DNA of 64,000 nt. Origin: Marihabitans asiaticum (GTDB taxonomy: Bacteria > Actinomycetota > Actinomycetes > Actinomycetales > Dermatophilaceae). The notes beneath the pieces are model-generated. The model searched no databases, was not told the origin of the DNA, and saw only the letters and a list, made by a program, of their open reading frames with translations. Below are positions 46,189-56,351 of the stretch, in pieces. The stretch is from NCBI RefSeq assembly GCF_007828725.1, contig NZ_VIUW01000003.1, positions 372,001 through 436,000 of the forward strand, read 5' to 3'. Within the stretch, counting starts at the first letter, position 1; each line of letters starts with the position of its first letter. The translations under genes were made by a program, and so were the position numbers.

Positions 46189-47523
46189 ATGGATCGCCAG
46201 CAGGAGTTCGTCCTTCGCACCATCGAGGAGCGTGACATCCGCTTCGTGCGGCTGTGGTTCACCGACGTCCTCGGCACACTGAAGTCGGTCGCGATCGCGC
46301 CCGCGGAGCTCGAGGGGGCCTTCGCCGAGGGGATCGGCTTCGACGGCAGCGCGATCGAGGGGTTCACCCGCGTCTACGAGGCGGACATGCTGGCCAAGCC
46401 GGACCCCTCGACCTTCCAGGTGCTGCCCTGGCGTGGCGAGAAGCCGGGCACCGCCCGGATGTTCTGCGACATCACCCTCCCGGACGGCAGCCCGGCCCTG
46501 GCCGACGCACGCTACGTGCTGCGGCGCACCCTCTCCCGGGCCGCCGACATGGGCTTCTCCTTCTACACCCACCCCGAGATCGAGTTCTTCCTGCTCAAGC
46601 AGGGCACCCCCGATGCCGCGCCGGTCCCGGTCGACCAGGGCGGCTACTTCGACCACGTGCCCAAGGGCACCGCCCACGACTTCCGCCGGGCCGCGATCAC
46701 GATGCTCGAGCAGGTCGGGATCTCCGTCGAGTTCAGCCACCACGAGGGCGCGCCGGGGCAGAACGAGATCGACCTGCGCTACGCCGATGCCCTGTCCACC
46801 GCGGACAACATCATGACCTTCCGCACCGTGATCAAGGAGGTAGCGCTCGAGCAAGGCATCTACGCGACCTTCATGCCCAAGGTCTTCGCCGACCACCCGG
46901 GATCGGGCATGCACACCCACATGTCACTCTTCGAGGGCGACTCCAACGCCTTCTTCGAGCCGGGGGCGCCCTACTCGCTGAGCAAGACCGGTCGCCAGTT
47001 CATCGCCGGCCTGCTGCACCACGGCCGCGAGTTCACCCTCATCACCAACCAGTGGGTCAACAGCTACAAGCGGCTCTGGGGCGGGGGAGAGGCGCCGGCG
47101 CACCTCACCTGGGGGCACAACAACCGCTCCGCGATGGTTCGGGTCCCGATGTACAAGCCGCACAAGGCGCAGAGCAGCCGGGTCGAGGTGCGCACCGTCG
47201 ACGCCGCCTGCAACCCCTACCTCGCCTTCTCGGTGATGCTCGCCGCGGGGCTGAAGGGCATCGAGGAGGGCTACGACCTGCCCGCCGAGACCGAGGACGA
47301 CGTCTGGCAGCTCACCGATCGCGAGCGGCGCGCGATGGGCATCAAGCCGCTCCCCGCGTCGCTGTCGGAGGCGATCGAGGCGATGGAGTCCAGCGAGCTC
47401 GCCGCCGAGACCCTTGGCGAGCACGTCTTCGACTTCGTCCTGCGCAACAAGCAGCAGGAGTGGCACGACTACCGCAACCAGGTCACCCCCTTCGAGCTCG
47501 AGCACCTGCTGCCGCGGTTGTAG
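46189..47523 (+). CDS. glnA: Glutamine synthetase (GlnA2-type)
   Basis: A 444-residue type I glutamine synthetase. Conserved blocks: GIGFDGSAIEGFTRV, EIEFFLLK, SHHEGAPGQNEIDLRYADAL, GSGMHTHMSLFEG, NSYKRLWGGGEAPAHLTWGHNNRSA and SSRVEVRTVDAACNPYLA. The region where GlnA1 carries the adenylylated Tyr reads GYDLPAETEDDVWQLT, with no NLYDLP motif, so this paralogue is probably not a GlnE target although glnE follows after three bases. This is the GlnA2 position next to glnE in actinobacteria. Start ATG lies six bases after CAGGAT. Confidence 0.93.
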   Translation: MDRQQEFVLRTIEERDIRFVRLWFTDVLGTLKSVAIAPAELEGAFAEGIGFDGSAIEGFTRVYEADMLAKPDPSTFQVLPWRGEKPGTARMFCDITLPDGSPALADARYVLRRTLSRAADMGFSFYTHPEIEFFLLKQGTPDAAPVPVDQGGYFDHVPKGTAHDFRRAAITMLEQVGISVEFSHHEGAPGQNEIDLRYADALSTADNIMTFRTVIKEVALEQGIYATFMPKVFADHPGSGMHTHMSLFEGDSNAFFEPGAPYSLSKTGRQFIAGLLHHGREFTLITNQWVNSYKRLWGGGEAPAHLTWGHNNRSAMVRVPMYKPHKAQSSRVEVRTVDAACNPYLAFSVMLAAGLKGIEEGYDLPAETEDDVWQLTDRERRAMGIKPLPASLSEAIEAMESSELAAETLGEHVFDFVLRNKQQEWHDYRNQVTPFELEHLLPRL

Positions 47524-47526
47524 CCC

Positions 47527-50508
47527 ATGCCTGACGACACCGGTGGCCGCACCCCCTCGGCCGACCTCTCCCGGCACGGGATCCTCGACACCCGGCGCGG
47601 GCACCAGCTCATCGAGGACCCGGCGCTGGACCCGCTGACCGGGCTGCGCGGCGAGGTGCTCGACGCGCTCGCGACGACCGCGGACCCCGACGCCGCCCTG
47701 CTCGGCCTGGTCCGCCTGCTCGAGGTCGCGAAGGGGGAGAGCGCCACCGGCCTCGTCGAGGCCCTGCGCACCGACCCCGCTGCGCGGGACCGGGTGCTCG
47801 GGGTGCTCGGGGCGTCCTCGGCGCTCACCGACCACCTCGTCGCCCACCCGGAGCACTGGCGCGACGTCGCCGCCGCCGAGGAGCTCGCGCCGCAGGAACG
47901 GGTCGAGGCGATGCTCGCCGCGGTCCGCGAGCCGGACGGGCTCGACCCCCAGGACGCCCTGCGGGTGGAGTACCGACGTCAGCTCTGTGGCATCACCGCC
48001 CGCGACGTCAGCGCACCCGACCCTGCCGAGCACCTGCCGAGCACGGCGAGCGCGCTCGCCGACCTCGCCGGGGCCGCGCTCGAGGCCGCGGTCGACATCG
48101 CCTCCCGCGAGGCGCCCGAGGACGCGCACCGCTGCCGCCTCGCGGTGATCGGCATGGGCAAGAGCGGCGGCCGCGAGCTGAACTACCTCTCCGACGTCGA
48201 CGTGATCTTCGTCGCCGAAGCCCGCGACGGGTGCGACGAGGACGAGGCGCTGGCCGCCGCTACCCGGATCGCGACGCGGATGATGGCGGTCTGCTCGGCG
48301 TCGACGAGCCACGGCTCGCTGTGGCCGGTCGACGCGGCGCTGCGGCCCGAGGGCAAGCAGGGCCCGCTCGTGCGCACCGTCGCCAGCCACAAGACGTACT
48401 ACGAGCGGTGGGCCAAGACCTGGGAGTTCCAGGCCCTGCTCAAGGCGCGCCCCGTCGCTGGCGACGCCGACCTCGGCCAGGCCTACCTCGAGGCGATCCG
48501 CCCCTTCGTCTGGGAGGCCTCCTCACGAGAGGACTTCGTCGACGACGTCCAGGCGATGCGGCGCCGGGTCGAGGACCACATCCCCTCCGGCGAGGCCGCC
48601 CGCCAGATCAAGCTCGGCCCCGGCGGGCTGCGTGACGTGGAGTTCAGCGTCCAGCTGCTCCAGCTGGTCCACGGCCGGGCCGACCCGTCAGTGCGCTCGG
48701 GGACCACGCTCGTCGCCCTCGACGCCCTCGCCCGCGGCGGCTACATCGGCCGGGAGGACGCCGCCACCCTCGACCACGCCTACCGGGTGCTGCGCGCCCT
48801 GGAGCATCGCATCCAGCTGCGGCGGTTGCGCCGCACCCACCTCATGCCGACCGCGGAAGCCGAGCTGCGCGTCCTCGGCCGGGCGATGAAGATCTTCGCC
48901 GATCCCGCCGACTCGGTGACCTCCCTTCGCAAGGAGCAGTCGGTCGAGGTGCGGCGGCTGCACGAGCGCCTCTTCTACCGCCCGCTCCTCTCCGCGGTGG
49001 CCAAGCTCTCGACCGACGAGGTCCGTCTCTCGCCCGAGGCGGCCAAGGACCGCCTCCTCGCGCTCGGGTACCGCGACCCCGACGGGGCGCTGCGCCACCT
49101 CCAGGCCCTGACCGACGGGGTGAGCCGGACCGCCTCCATCCAGAAGCAGCTGCTTCCGGTGATGCTCGGCTGGTTCGCCGACGAGGCCGACCCGGACGCG
49201 GGCCTGCTCGCCTTCCGCAAGGTCAGCGAGTCGCTCGGGACGACGCACTGGTACCTGCGCCTGCTGCGCGACGAAGGGGAGGCGGCGCACACCCTCGCGA
49301 CCGTCCTCGGCGCGAGCCGCTTCGCCGCCGACCTGCTCCTCGCCAGCCCCGAGGCGGTGCAGATGCTCGGCGAGAGCACCGGGCTCGAGCCGCGCTCGCG
49401 TCAGGACGTCCTCGGCCGGATGCGGGCTGCCGCCGGCCGCAAGGACGACCTCGAGGCGGCGATCGGCTCGATCCGCTCGATCCGGCGCGCGGAGTACTTC
49501 CGGATCGCGGTGGCCGACCTCACCGAGCAGATCAGCCTCGACGAGGTCGGCGTCGCCCTGACCGATCTCACGAGCGCCACGATCGACGCCGCGCTCGAGG
49601 TCGTCGTCGCCGACGTCGAGGGCTCCCTCGGCCGCGAGCTCGGGACCGACCTACTCGTCGTGGGGATGGGCCGGCTCGGTGGCGCCGAGTCCGGGTACAG
49701 CAGCGACGCCGACGTCCTCTTCGTCCACGACCCGCACGACGGGGTCGGTGACCAGGAGGCGCAGGAGGGCGCGCTGGAGGTCGTCCGGCGGTTGCAGAAG
49801 GCGCTCGGGACCCCCGGGTCGGACCCCCCGCTCGGGCTCGACGCCGACCTGCGCCCGGAGGGCCGGTCCGGGCCGATCATCCGCAGCCTGGCCTCCTACC
49901 GCGCGTACTACGAGCGCTGGTCCGAGCCATGGGAGGCCCAGGCGCTGCTGCGGGCGGCGCCGGTCGCCGGTGACGCCGACCTCGGCGAGCGCTTCACCGC
50001 GCTGATCGACCCCCTGCGCTGGCCCGAGGGCGGCCTCTCCGTCGACGCCATGCGTCAGGTGCGCCGGCTCAAGGCCCGGATGGAGGGCGAGCGCCTGCCG
50101 CGGGGCGCCGACCGGCGCGCCCACTTCAAGCTCGGCTACGGCGGGCTCTCCGACGTCGAGTGGACCGTCCAGCTGCTGCAGATGCAGCACGCCCACTCGG
50201 TGCCGGGTCTGCGCACGACCCGCACGCTGCGCGCGCTCGCCGCCGCCGAGGAGGCCGATCTGGTGAGCACCGAGGACGCGGCCGTGCTGCGCCGGGCCTG
50301 GTCGCTCGCCTCCCGGCTGCGCAACGCCGGGATGCTCGCGCGCGGCCGACCCGTGGACTCGGTCCCGTCCAACGCCCGCGAGTCCGACGGGGTGGCCCGC
50401 ATCGTCGGCCTGCCCCCGCAGTCCGGGTCGACCCTGGCCGACTCCTACCGTCGCGCGACCCGGCACGCCCGGGCGGTCGTGGACCGAGTCTTCTACGGGG
50501 AGAGCTGA
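47527..50508 (+). CDS. glnE: Glutamine synthetase adenylyltransferase/deadenylase
   Basis: A 993-residue bifunctional regulator that adds AMP to or removes it from glutamine synthetase. Two nucleotidyltransferase domains are visible: GMGKSGGRELNYLSDVDVIF (residues ~214-233) for one activity and VGMGRLGGAESGYSSDADVLF (~712-732) for the other. Each is followed by a GlnD-PII helical domain with LKLGPGGLRDVEFSVQLLQL-type sequence (KLGYGGLSDVEWTVQLLQMQ in the second). Length and order match the family. It is three bases from glnA2, so they are co-transcribed. Confidence 0.95.
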   Translation: MPDDTGGRTPSADLSRHGILDTRRGHQLIEDPALDPLTGLRGEVLDALATTADPDAALLGLVRLLEVAKGESATGLVEALRTDPAARDRVLGVLGASSALTDHLVAHPEHWRDVAAAEELAPQERVEAMLAAVREPDGLDPQDALRVEYRRQLCGITARDVSAPDPAEHLPSTASALADLAGAALEAAVDIASREAPEDAHRCRLAVIGMGKSGGRELNYLSDVDVIFVAEARDGCDEDEALAAATRIATRMMAVCSASTSHGSLWPVDAALRPEGKQGPLVRTVASHKTYYERWAKTWEFQALLKARPVAGDADLGQAYLEAIRPFVWEASSREDFVDDVQAMRRRVEDHIPSGEAARQIKLGPGGLRDVEFSVQLLQLVHGRADPSVRSGTTLVALDALARGGYIGREDAATLDHAYRVLRALEHRIQLRRLRRTHLMPTAEAELRVLGRAMKIFADPADSVTSLRKEQSVEVRRLHERLFYRPLLSAVAKLSTDEVRLSPEAAKDRLLALGYRDPDGALRHLQALTDGVSRTASIQKQLLPVMLGWFADEADPDAGLLAFRKVSESLGTTHWYLRLLRDEGEAAHTLATVLGASRFAADLLLASPEAVQMLGESTGLEPRSRQDVLGRMRAAAGRKDDLEAAIGSIRSIRRAEYFRIAVADLTEQISLDEVGVALTDLTSATIDAALEVVVADVEGSLGRELGTDLLVVGMGRLGGAESGYSSDADVLFVHDPHDGVGDQEAQEGALEVVRRLQKALGTPGSDPPLGLDADLRPEGRSGPIIRSLASYRAYYERWSEPWEAQALLRAAPVAGDADLGERFTALIDPLRWPEGGLSVDAMRQVRRLKARMEGERLPRGADRRAHFKLGYGGLSDVEWTVQLLQMQHAHSVPGLRTTRTLRALAAAEEADLVSTEDAAVLRRAWSLASRLRNAGMLARGRPVDSVPSNARESDGVARIVGLPPQSGSTLADSYRRATRHARAVVDRVFYGES

Positions 50509-50513
50509 GCTCA

Positions 50514-50557
50514 CCCCTTCGCCTTGGCCGGTGGGCCGATGAGACGGGGCGAAGGGG
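50514..50557 (+). terminator. Possible terminator after glnE built from two copies of the octamer
   Basis: CCCCTTCGCC and GGCGAAGGGG form a 10-bp stem around a 24-base loop that contains a smaller GGCC/GGCC hairpin. It lies five bases after the stop. No T-run follows. Confidence 0.45.
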
Positions 50558-50572
50558 GACCGCGCGGCGAAC

Positions 50573-50578
50573 CTAGGA
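50573..50578 (+). promoter_or_regulatory. Predicted -10 element of the his operon (leaderless hisD)
   Basis: TAGGAT lies eight bases before the ATG at 50587 and contains the earlier ATG (50578), which argues for the later start. Confidence 0.5.
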
Positions 50579-50586
50579 TGGTCGCC

Positions 50587-51951
50587 ATGCTCTCGACGAC
50601 CGATCTGCGTGGCACCGCCTTGTCGGTGGCCGAGCTGCGCGCGGCGCTGCCGCGCGCCGAGTACGACGTCGAGGCGGCGCTGGGCGCCGTGGCTCCCATC
50701 GTCGCCGACGTGCAGGACCGCGGGGCGGCGGCCCTGCTGGACTGCGCCGAGCGGTTCGACGGGGTGCGACCGGAGCGGCTCCGGGTGCCCGCCGACGTCC
50801 TCACCGCCGCGCTGGAGATGCTCGACCCCGACGTCCGCCGCGCCCTCGAGGTCTCGATCGAGCGCGCCCGGGCCGTGCACGCCGACCAGGTCCGTACCGA
50901 CACGACGACCCAGGTGGCTCCCGGAGGCACCGTGACCGAGCGCTGGGTCTCGGTCGAGCGGGTGGGCCTCTACGTCCCGGGCGGGCTGGCCGTCTACCCC
51001 TCGTCGGTCGTGATGAACGTCGTGCCCGCCCAGATCGCCGGGGTCGGCTCCCTCGCCGTCGCCAGCCCGCCCCAGCGCGACAACCCCGACGCGCTGACGG
51101 GCTACCCGCACCCCACGATCCTTGCCGCCTGCGCGCTGCTCGGGGTCGACGAGGTCTACGCCATGGGCGGGGCGCAGGCGATCGCGGCCTTCGCCCACGG
51201 CTTCACGGACACCACCGCACCGACAGAGGGGGGAGCGCACCCCCGGTGCGAGCCGGTCAGCCTGGTGACCGGTCCGGGCAACGTCTACGTCGCCGCGGCC
51301 AAGCGGATGCTCAAGGGCCTCATCGGCATCGACTCCGAGGCCGGGCCGACCGAGATCGCGGTGCTCGCCGACGCCACCGCCGACCCCGACCACGTCGCCG
51401 CCGACCTCGTGAGCCAGGCCGAGCACGACCCGCTCGCCGCCTCGGTCCTCGTGACCGACAGCCCGGAGCTGGCCGACGCGGTCGACGCGGCGGTGGCCCG
51501 CCGGGCGGACGCCACGAAGCACCGCGAGCGGGTGCGCACGGCCCTGACCGGCAAGCAGTCGGGCACCGTCCTCGTCGACGACCTCGACGCCGGCCTCGCC
51601 GTGGTCGACGCCTACGCCGCGGAGCACCTCGAGGTCATCACCGCAGACGCCGACACGGTCGCGGCGCGGGTGCGCAACGCCGGAGCGGTCTTCGTCGGCC
51701 CGTACAGCCCGGTGTCGCTGGGGGACTACGCGGCGGGCAGCAACCACGTGCTGCCTACCGGCGGCTGCGCCTGCCACAGCAGCGGGCTGTCGGTGCAGTC
51801 CTTCCTGCGAGGGATCCACGTCATCCGGTACGACGAGGCCGCCCTCGCCGAGGTCGCCCCGCACGTCGTGACGCTCGCCGAGGCAGAGGACCTGCCCGCC
51901 CACGGCGAGGCCGTCACCGCGCGCACCGACCCGCAGGGCGCGCCGCGATGA
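50587..51951 (+). CDS. hisD: Histidinol dehydrogenase
   Basis: The last step of histidine synthesis: two-step NAD oxidation of histidinol to histidine. It has 454 residues. [86 protein letters not shown] and [10 protein letters not shown] are the conserved substrate, NAD and zinc blocks. An Asp/Thr-rich insertion [17 protein letters not shown] is lineage-specific. It is the first gene of an overlapping his operon; its stop overlaps the hisC ATG. Confidence 0.96.
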   Translation: MLSTTDLRGTALSVAELRAALPRAEYDVEAALGAVAPIVADVQDRGAAALLDCAERFDGVRPERLRVPADVLTAALEMLDPDVRRALEVSIERARAVHADQVRTDTTTQVAPGGTVTERWVSVERVGLYVPGGLAVYPSSVVMNVVPAQIAGVGSLAVASPPQRDNPDALTGYPHPTILAACALLGVDEVYAMGGAQAIAAFAHGFTDTTAPTEGGAHPRCEPVSLVTGPGNVYVAAAKRMLKGLIGIDSEAGPTEIAVLADATADPDHVAADLVSQAEHDPLAASVLVTDSPELADAVDAAVARRADATKHRERVRTALTGKQSGTVLVDDLDAGLAVVDAYAAEHLEVITADADTVAARVRNAGAVFVGPYSPVSLGDYAAGSNHVLPTGGCACHSSGLSVQSFLRGIHVIRYDEAALAEVAPHVVTLAEAEDLPAHGEAVTARTDPQGAPR

Positions 51952-53117
51952 GTCGGATACCGGAGGTCGAGGCCGCGCTGCGCCCCGACCTGCGCGGACG
52001 CACCGCCTATGGCGCTCCCCAGCTCGACGTCGCCGTGCAGCTGAACACCAACGAGAGCAGCTACCCGGTGCCGGGCGAGGTGATCGCCGACGCCCTGGAC
52101 CGGCTCCGGACCGACCTCGAGGGGCTGAACCGCTACCCCGACCGGGAGTTCTCCAGCCTCCGCGCCGCACTCGCCGACTACCTCGCGATGCAGTCCGGCG
52201 TCCGCCTCTCGCCGGCACAGCTGTGGGCCGGGAACGGCAGCAACGAGGTGCTCCAGCACCTCGTCCAGGCGTTCGGGGGCCCAGGGCGGACCGCCATCGG
52301 GTTCACGCCCGCCTACTCGATGCACCCGATCATCGCCGAGACCCTCGGCACCCGCTGGGTCGACGGCCAGCGTCACGCCGAGAGCTTCGACCTCGACGTC
52401 GACTCCGCCGCCGAGCAGGTGCGTGCCTGCGACCCGGACCTCGTCCTGCTCTGCTCGCCGAACAACCCGACCGGCACCGCGCTGCCCTTCGCCGCGATCG
52501 AGACCGTGCTTGCCGCGGCGCCGCGCGCGATCGTCGTCGTCGACGAGGCCTATGCCGAGTTCGCCCGGCCCGGGACCCGTTCGGCGCTGGAGCTGCTCGG
52601 CGACCACCACCGCCTCGTCGTGACCCGGACCATGAGCAAGGCCTTCACCCTGGCCGGTGCCCGGCTCGGCTATCTCGCCGCCCACCCCGACCTCGTCGAC
52701 GCGCTCCGGCTGGTGCGCCTGCCGTACCACCTCTCCACGCCCACCCAGGCGGTGGCCGAGGTCGCCCTGCGCCACGCGCCCGCGCTGCTCGCGACCGTCG
52801 ACGCGATCAAGGCCGAGCGTGACCGCCTCGTCGAGGAGCTGGCCGCGATGGGCCTGCGGCCCGTGCCGAGCGATGCGAACTTCGTCCTCTTCGGCGGGCT
52901 CGCCGACGCGGCGGAGACGTGGGAGGCTCTCCTGGCCGCCGGGGTGCTCGTGCGCGACATCGGGATCCCCGGGCACCTGCGGGTCACCGCCGGGACCCCG
53001 GAGGAGACCAGCCGCTTCCTCGAGGCGATGGGCGACCTCGTGCCGGAGCACCTCGACCATGCCCAGCGCCCCGCCGATCGACCCGCAGCCCACCGGCACC
53101 ACGGAGGCACCTCATGA
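51948..53117 (+). CDS. hisC: Histidinol-phosphate aminotransferase
   Basis: A 389-residue PLP enzyme that converts imidazole acetol phosphate to histidinol phosphate. Blocks: [47 protein letters not shown] and [17 protein letters not shown] with the PLP lysine in SKAF. The length is slightly above the family norm because of a His/Pro-rich C-terminal tail (residues ~370-389). ATGA overlap on both sides. Confidence 0.95.
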   Translation: MSRIPEVEAALRPDLRGRTAYGAPQLDVAVQLNTNESSYPVPGEVIADALDRLRTDLEGLNRYPDREFSSLRAALADYLAMQSGVRLSPAQLWAGNGSNEVLQHLVQAFGGPGRTAIGFTPAYSMHPIIAETLGTRWVDGQRHAESFDLDVDSAAEQVRACDPDLVLLCSPNNPTGTALPFAAIETVLAAAPRAIVVVDEAYAEFARPGTRSALELLGDHHRLVVTRTMSKAFTLAGARLGYLAAHPDLVDALRLVRLPYHLSTPTQAVAEVALRHAPALLATVDAIKAERDRLVEELAAMGLRPVPSDANFVLFGGLADAAETWEALLAAGVLVRDIGIPGHLRVTAGTPEETSRFLEAMGDLVPEHLDHAQRPADRPAAHRHHGGTS

Positions 53118-53719
53118 GCGAGCACCGCACCGCGACCATCACCCGCTCCACCTCGGAGAGCTCGGTGGAGCTGACCCTCGACCTCGACGGCACCGGGCGC
53201 AGCTCGGTCCAGACCGGGGTGCGCTTCTACGACCACATGCTCGCCTCCCTGGCCAAGCACGCCCTGATCGACCTCGACGTCCGCGCGAGCGGCGACGTCG
53301 ACGTCGACGCGCACCACACCGTCGAGGACGTAGCCATCGTGCTCGGGGACGCCCTGCGCGAGGCGCTCGGCGACAAGTCGGGGATCTCCCGGTTCGGCGA
53401 CGCGACGGTGCCCCTGGACGAGGCCCTCGTCCACGCGGTGGTCGACGTCGCGGGACGCCCGTACGTCGTCCACACCGGCGAGCCGGCGGGCCAGGAGCAC
53501 GTCGTCATCGGAGGCAACTTCATCGGCTCGCTCACCCGGCACGTCTTCGAGTCGCTGGCCCACCACGCGGGGATCGCCCTGCACGTGCGGGTGCTCTCCG
53601 GCCGCGACCCGCACCACGTCGTCGAGGCCCAGTTCAAGGCCGTCGCGAGGGCGCTGCGCGCCGCCGTGGCCCGGGACCCGCGCGTCGAGGGCATCCCGAG
53701 CGCGAAGGGCTCGCTCTGA
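53114..53719 (+). CDS. hisB: Imidazoleglycerol-phosphate dehydratase
   Basis: A 201-residue manganese enzyme that dehydrates imidazole glycerol phosphate. Metal ligands are in [47 protein letters not shown] and [17 protein letters not shown]. It is single-domain, without the phosphatase half seen in E. coli. Start and stop overlap hisC; a 19-base gap follows. Confidence 0.96.
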   Translation: MSEHRTATITRSTSESSVELTLDLDGTGRSSVQTGVRFYDHMLASLAKHALIDLDVRASGDVDVDAHHTVEDVAIVLGDALREALGDKSGISRFGDATVPLDEALVHAVVDVAGRPYVVHTGEPAGQEHVVIGGNFIGSLTRHVFESLAHHAGIALHVRVLSGRDPHHVVEAQFKAVARALRAAVARDPRVEGIPSAKGSL

Positions 53720-53738
53720 TCGTGGGACCGCGCCGACG

Positions 53739-54302
53739 ATGACCGCGGTCGTCCTGCTGCAGGCCTCCGCTCCCGCGGCCGCGTCGTGGGTGCGCCAAGG
53801 GGTCGTGCCCTGCCACGTCGCCGCCGCGGGCCGGTGGGCCGTCGTCGTGCCGCATCCCGGCGCAGCCTCTGCGCCACCCCCGTACGACGACGCGGTGAGC
53901 GTGCTGCTCTCGCGCGCCACGCACCGTCTGGGGCCGTCGATCGGGGCCGCCGTCACCGGCGACACCGCCGTGCTCACCACCCAACGCCCCGGATTCCGCA
54001 CCCTGGCCCGGTGGGCCGTCCGGCCACGCCTCGGCCCGGTGGTACGCACCCCCGGGCTGGCCCCCCTTCGTCCGGGCGACCTCGCGCCCCTCTCCGGGGG
54101 TCGGCGCTCCGAGGGTGAGCTGGCCACCCTGCTGCGCCGGCGGGGCCAGACCGCCCACGAGTGGCTCGCCGACGTGCTCGGCTCCCTCGGTCTGCCCGGG
54201 GGCGACATCATCGTCAGTGGCGACGTCGCGGGCCCGCTCGTCGAACCCCACGAGCGCTCCGTCGCCGCCTTCGCCAGCGCCCTGAAGGATGTCCGCCCAT
54301 GA
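53739..54302 (+). CDS. Unknown protein inside the his operon
   Basis: A 187-residue protein with no family I recognise. The start VVLLQASAPAAASWVRQG and VVVPHPGAASAPPPYDD, then LLRRRGQTAHEWLADVLGSLGLPGGDIIVSG, suggest a cytoplasmic alpha/beta protein; there is no signal peptide. It is 19 bases after hisB, and its stop overlaps the hisH ATG, so it is translated with the his genes. hisB and hisH are usually adjacent, so this is an insertion in the operon. Function should not be assumed to be histidine synthesis. Confidence 0.7.
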   Translation: MTAVVLLQASAPAAASWVRQGVVPCHVAAAGRWAVVVPHPGAASAPPPYDDAVSVLLSRATHRLGPSIGAAVTGDTAVLTTQRPGFRTLARWAVRPRLGPVVRTPGLAPLRPGDLAPLSGGRRSEGELATLLRRRGQTAHEWLADVLGSLGLPGGDIIVSGDVAGPLVEPHERSVAAFASALKDVRP

Positions 54303-54916
54303 CCGCCTCCGTCGTCGTCCTCGACTACGGCAGCGGCAACGTCCGCTCCGTCGTCCGGGCCCTCGAGCATGTCGGCGCCAGCGTCGAGCTCACCGCCGAC
54401 CCGGCCCGCGCCGCCGGGGCCGACGGGCTGCTCGTCCCAGGGGTCGGCAACTTCCATGCCTGCATCGCCGGCCTGAGAGCGGCCCGGGGTGAGGAGCTCG
54501 TGCGCGCCCGCGTGGCCCGCGACGCCCCGGTGCTGGGCATCTGCGTCGGCCTCCAGGTCCTTTACGACGGCTCGACCGAGCACTCCGCCGCCGCCGAGCC
54601 CGGGATGGGGATCTGGCGCGGGCGGGTCGAGCGCCTACCGGCCGACGTCGTTCCGCACATGGGGTGGAGCCCGGTGCGACCGGGGCCTGGGTCGGCCCTG
54701 TTCGAGGGGCTCGCCGACGAGCGCTTCTACTTCGTCCACTCCTATGCCGTCCCCGACGACGGCGAACGGGCCAGCCGCGTCGTCTCCACGGCCGAGCACG
54801 GGCACCGTTTCGTCGCCGCCGTCGAGGACGGCCCGCTGTCCGCGACGCAGTTCCACCCGGAGAAGTCCGGGGATGCCGGGCTGCGCCTACTGAAGAACTG
54901 GGTGAGATCACTGTGA
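54299..54916 (+). CDS. hisH: Imidazole glycerol phosphate synthase glutaminase subunit
   Basis: A 205-residue class I glutamine amidotransferase that feeds ammonia to HisF. The nucleophile Cys82 lies in [12 protein letters not shown]; the His/Glu pair is in [23 protein letters not shown] at the N-terminus and [10 protein letters not shown] are typical. hisF is not in the window, although hisH and priA are. ATGA overlap with the gene before and GTGA with priA after. Confidence 0.95.
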   Translation: MTASVVVLDYGSGNVRSVVRALEHVGASVELTADPARAAGADGLLVPGVGNFHACIAGLRAARGEELVRARVARDAPVLGICVGLQVLYDGSTEHSAAAEPGMGIWRGRVERLPADVVPHMGWSPVRPGPGSALFEGLADERFYFVHSYAVPDDGERASRVVSTAEHGHRFVAAVEDGPLSATQFHPEKSGDAGLRLLKNWVRSL

Positions 54917-55647
54917 ATGACCGAGCTCTCGAGCTGCTGCCGGCCGTCGACGTCTCCGAGGGGCGCGCCGTCCAGCTCGTCCAAGGGGTCGCCGGCAGCG
55001 GGGGCCAGTTCGGCGACCCGGTCGAGGCGGCGCTGCAGTGGCAGCGTGAAGGTGCGACCTGGCTGCACCTGGTCGACCTCGACGCCGCCTTCGGCAAGGG
55101 CAGCAACGCCGATCTGCTCGCGCAGATCGTCGGACGGCTCGACATCGCCGTCGAGATGAGCGGCGGGATCCGGGACCAGGCCTCGCTGGAGCGCGCCCTT
55201 GCCACCGGCTGCCGCCGGGTCAATCTCGGCACGGCCGCACTGGAGGACCCCGCGTGGACCGCCCGGGCGGTCGCCGAGCACGGCGACCGGGTCGCGGTCG
55301 GTCTCGACGTGCGAGGGACGACCCTGGCCGCACGCGGATGGACCAGCGAAGGGGGAGACCTCTGGGAGACCCTCGAGCGCCTCGACCGCGAGGGCTGCGC
55401 CCGCTACGTCGTCACCGACGTGGCCAAGGACGGGATGCTCGCCGGGCCCAACCTCGAGCTCCTGCGCTCGGTGTGCTCACGCACCGAGGCGCCGGTCGTG
55501 GCCTCCGGCGGGGTGACGACACGAGATGACGTCGCCGCGCTGCGCACCCTCGTCCCGGACGGGGTCGAGGGGGCGATCATCGGGTCCGCGCTGTACCGGG
55601 GCACGCTCACGCTGGCCGATGCCATCGCCGCAGCGGGGCCGCAGTGA
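54913..55647 (+). CDS. priA: Bifunctional ProFAR isomerase (HisA/TrpF, PriA)
   Basis: A 244-residue TIM-barrel isomerase that in actinobacteria serves both histidine (HisA) and tryptophan (TrpF) synthesis. Catalytic Asps are in [18 protein letters not shown] and [14 protein letters not shown]. Phosphate loops are MSGGIRD and [12 protein letters not shown]. The GTG start overlaps the hisH stop. Dual function is inferred from the lineage; it would be supported by absence of a separate trpF in the genome. Confidence 0.92.
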   Translation: MNDRALELLPAVDVSEGRAVQLVQGVAGSGGQFGDPVEAALQWQREGATWLHLVDLDAAFGKGSNADLLAQIVGRLDIAVEMSGGIRDQASLERALATGCRRVNLGTAALEDPAWTARAVAEHGDRVAVGLDVRGTTLAARGWTSEGGDLWETLERLDREGCARYVVTDVAKDGMLAGPNLELLRSVCSRTEAPVVASGGVTTRDDVAALRTLVPDGVEGAIIGSALYRGTLTLADAIAAAGPQ

Positions 55648-56351
55648 CCCCGGGCCGAGGCGACGACCACGCCGGCTCCGCAGACTCCGCCGGGGTGCCC
55701 TGGGGAGGACGCACCCTGCCGAGCACGGGGTTCGAGGGGGACGACGGCACGCGCCCACCCTCGCTCGATGCTGCCCTGGGTCAGGGCGACGCCGTGCTCG
55801 TCGAGGGACTTCGGGGCGTCCGGCTGCTCGTGCCGGTGACCGCGGTACCTGGCGAGGCCGAGACCGACATGGCCGTGGTGCTCCTCGACCACCCCGACGG
55901 CCGGACCGCGCTGCCGGTCTTCAGCTCACTGGGTGACCTCGCCGCCTTCGACCCCTCGCTCCGGCCGGTGCCGGTGACGAGCGAGCGCGCGGCAGAGGCG
56001 GCGGTGACCGAGCGTGCTCACCTCATGGTGCTCGACTGCGCGAGCGACCACGCCGTCGAGATCCGGCCCAGCATGATGTGGGCGCTGGCCCAGCGCCAGC
56101 CCTGGACCCCAGCTCACGAGGACCCCTTCGTGCGTACGGCAGTGCACGGCGCGCTCTCGACCCACGACGAGGTCATCGAGCACTCGCTCGAGCCCGGGGA
56201 CGCCCCCGGTCTCCTGGTCGTCGAGCTCGTCCTCGTGCCCGGCCTGTCCAGGGAGCGGCTGGAGTCGCTGGTGACCGATGTCGGTGAGCGGCTCGCGAGC
56301 GACGGCGAGCTGCGCGCCCGGGTCGACGAGATGTCCTTCCGGGTGCGCTGA
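55644..56351 (+). CDS. SseB family protein
   Basis: A 235-residue protein with an SseB N-terminal domain (residues ~25-130): [40 protein letters not shown] and [16 protein letters not shown]. Actinobacterial members commonly lie after priA; the function is unknown. It is cytoplasmic. The GTG start overlaps the priA stop (GTGA). It is the last gene before the infC promoter. Confidence 0.87.
   Translation: MTPGRGDDHAGSADSAGVPWGGRTLPSTGFEGDDGTRPPSLDAALGQGDAVLVEGLRGVRLLVPVTAVPGEAETDMAVVLLDHPDGRTALPVFSSLGDLAAFDPSLRPVPVTSERAAEAAVTERAHLMVLDCASDHAVEIRPSMMWALAQRQPWTPAHEDPFVRTAVHGALSTHDEVIEHSLEPGDAPGLLVVELVLVPGLSRERLESLVTDVGERLASDGELRARVDEMSFRVR

Noticed and set aside
49651-52218. Very long antisense open frame (855 codons) across glnE and hisD
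   Set aside because: Shadow of high-GC genes with third-position bias; composition is Arg/Gly/Ala-rich, has no ribosome binding site and no domain. The same holds for other antisense frames such as those over dusB, dnaG and aceE.
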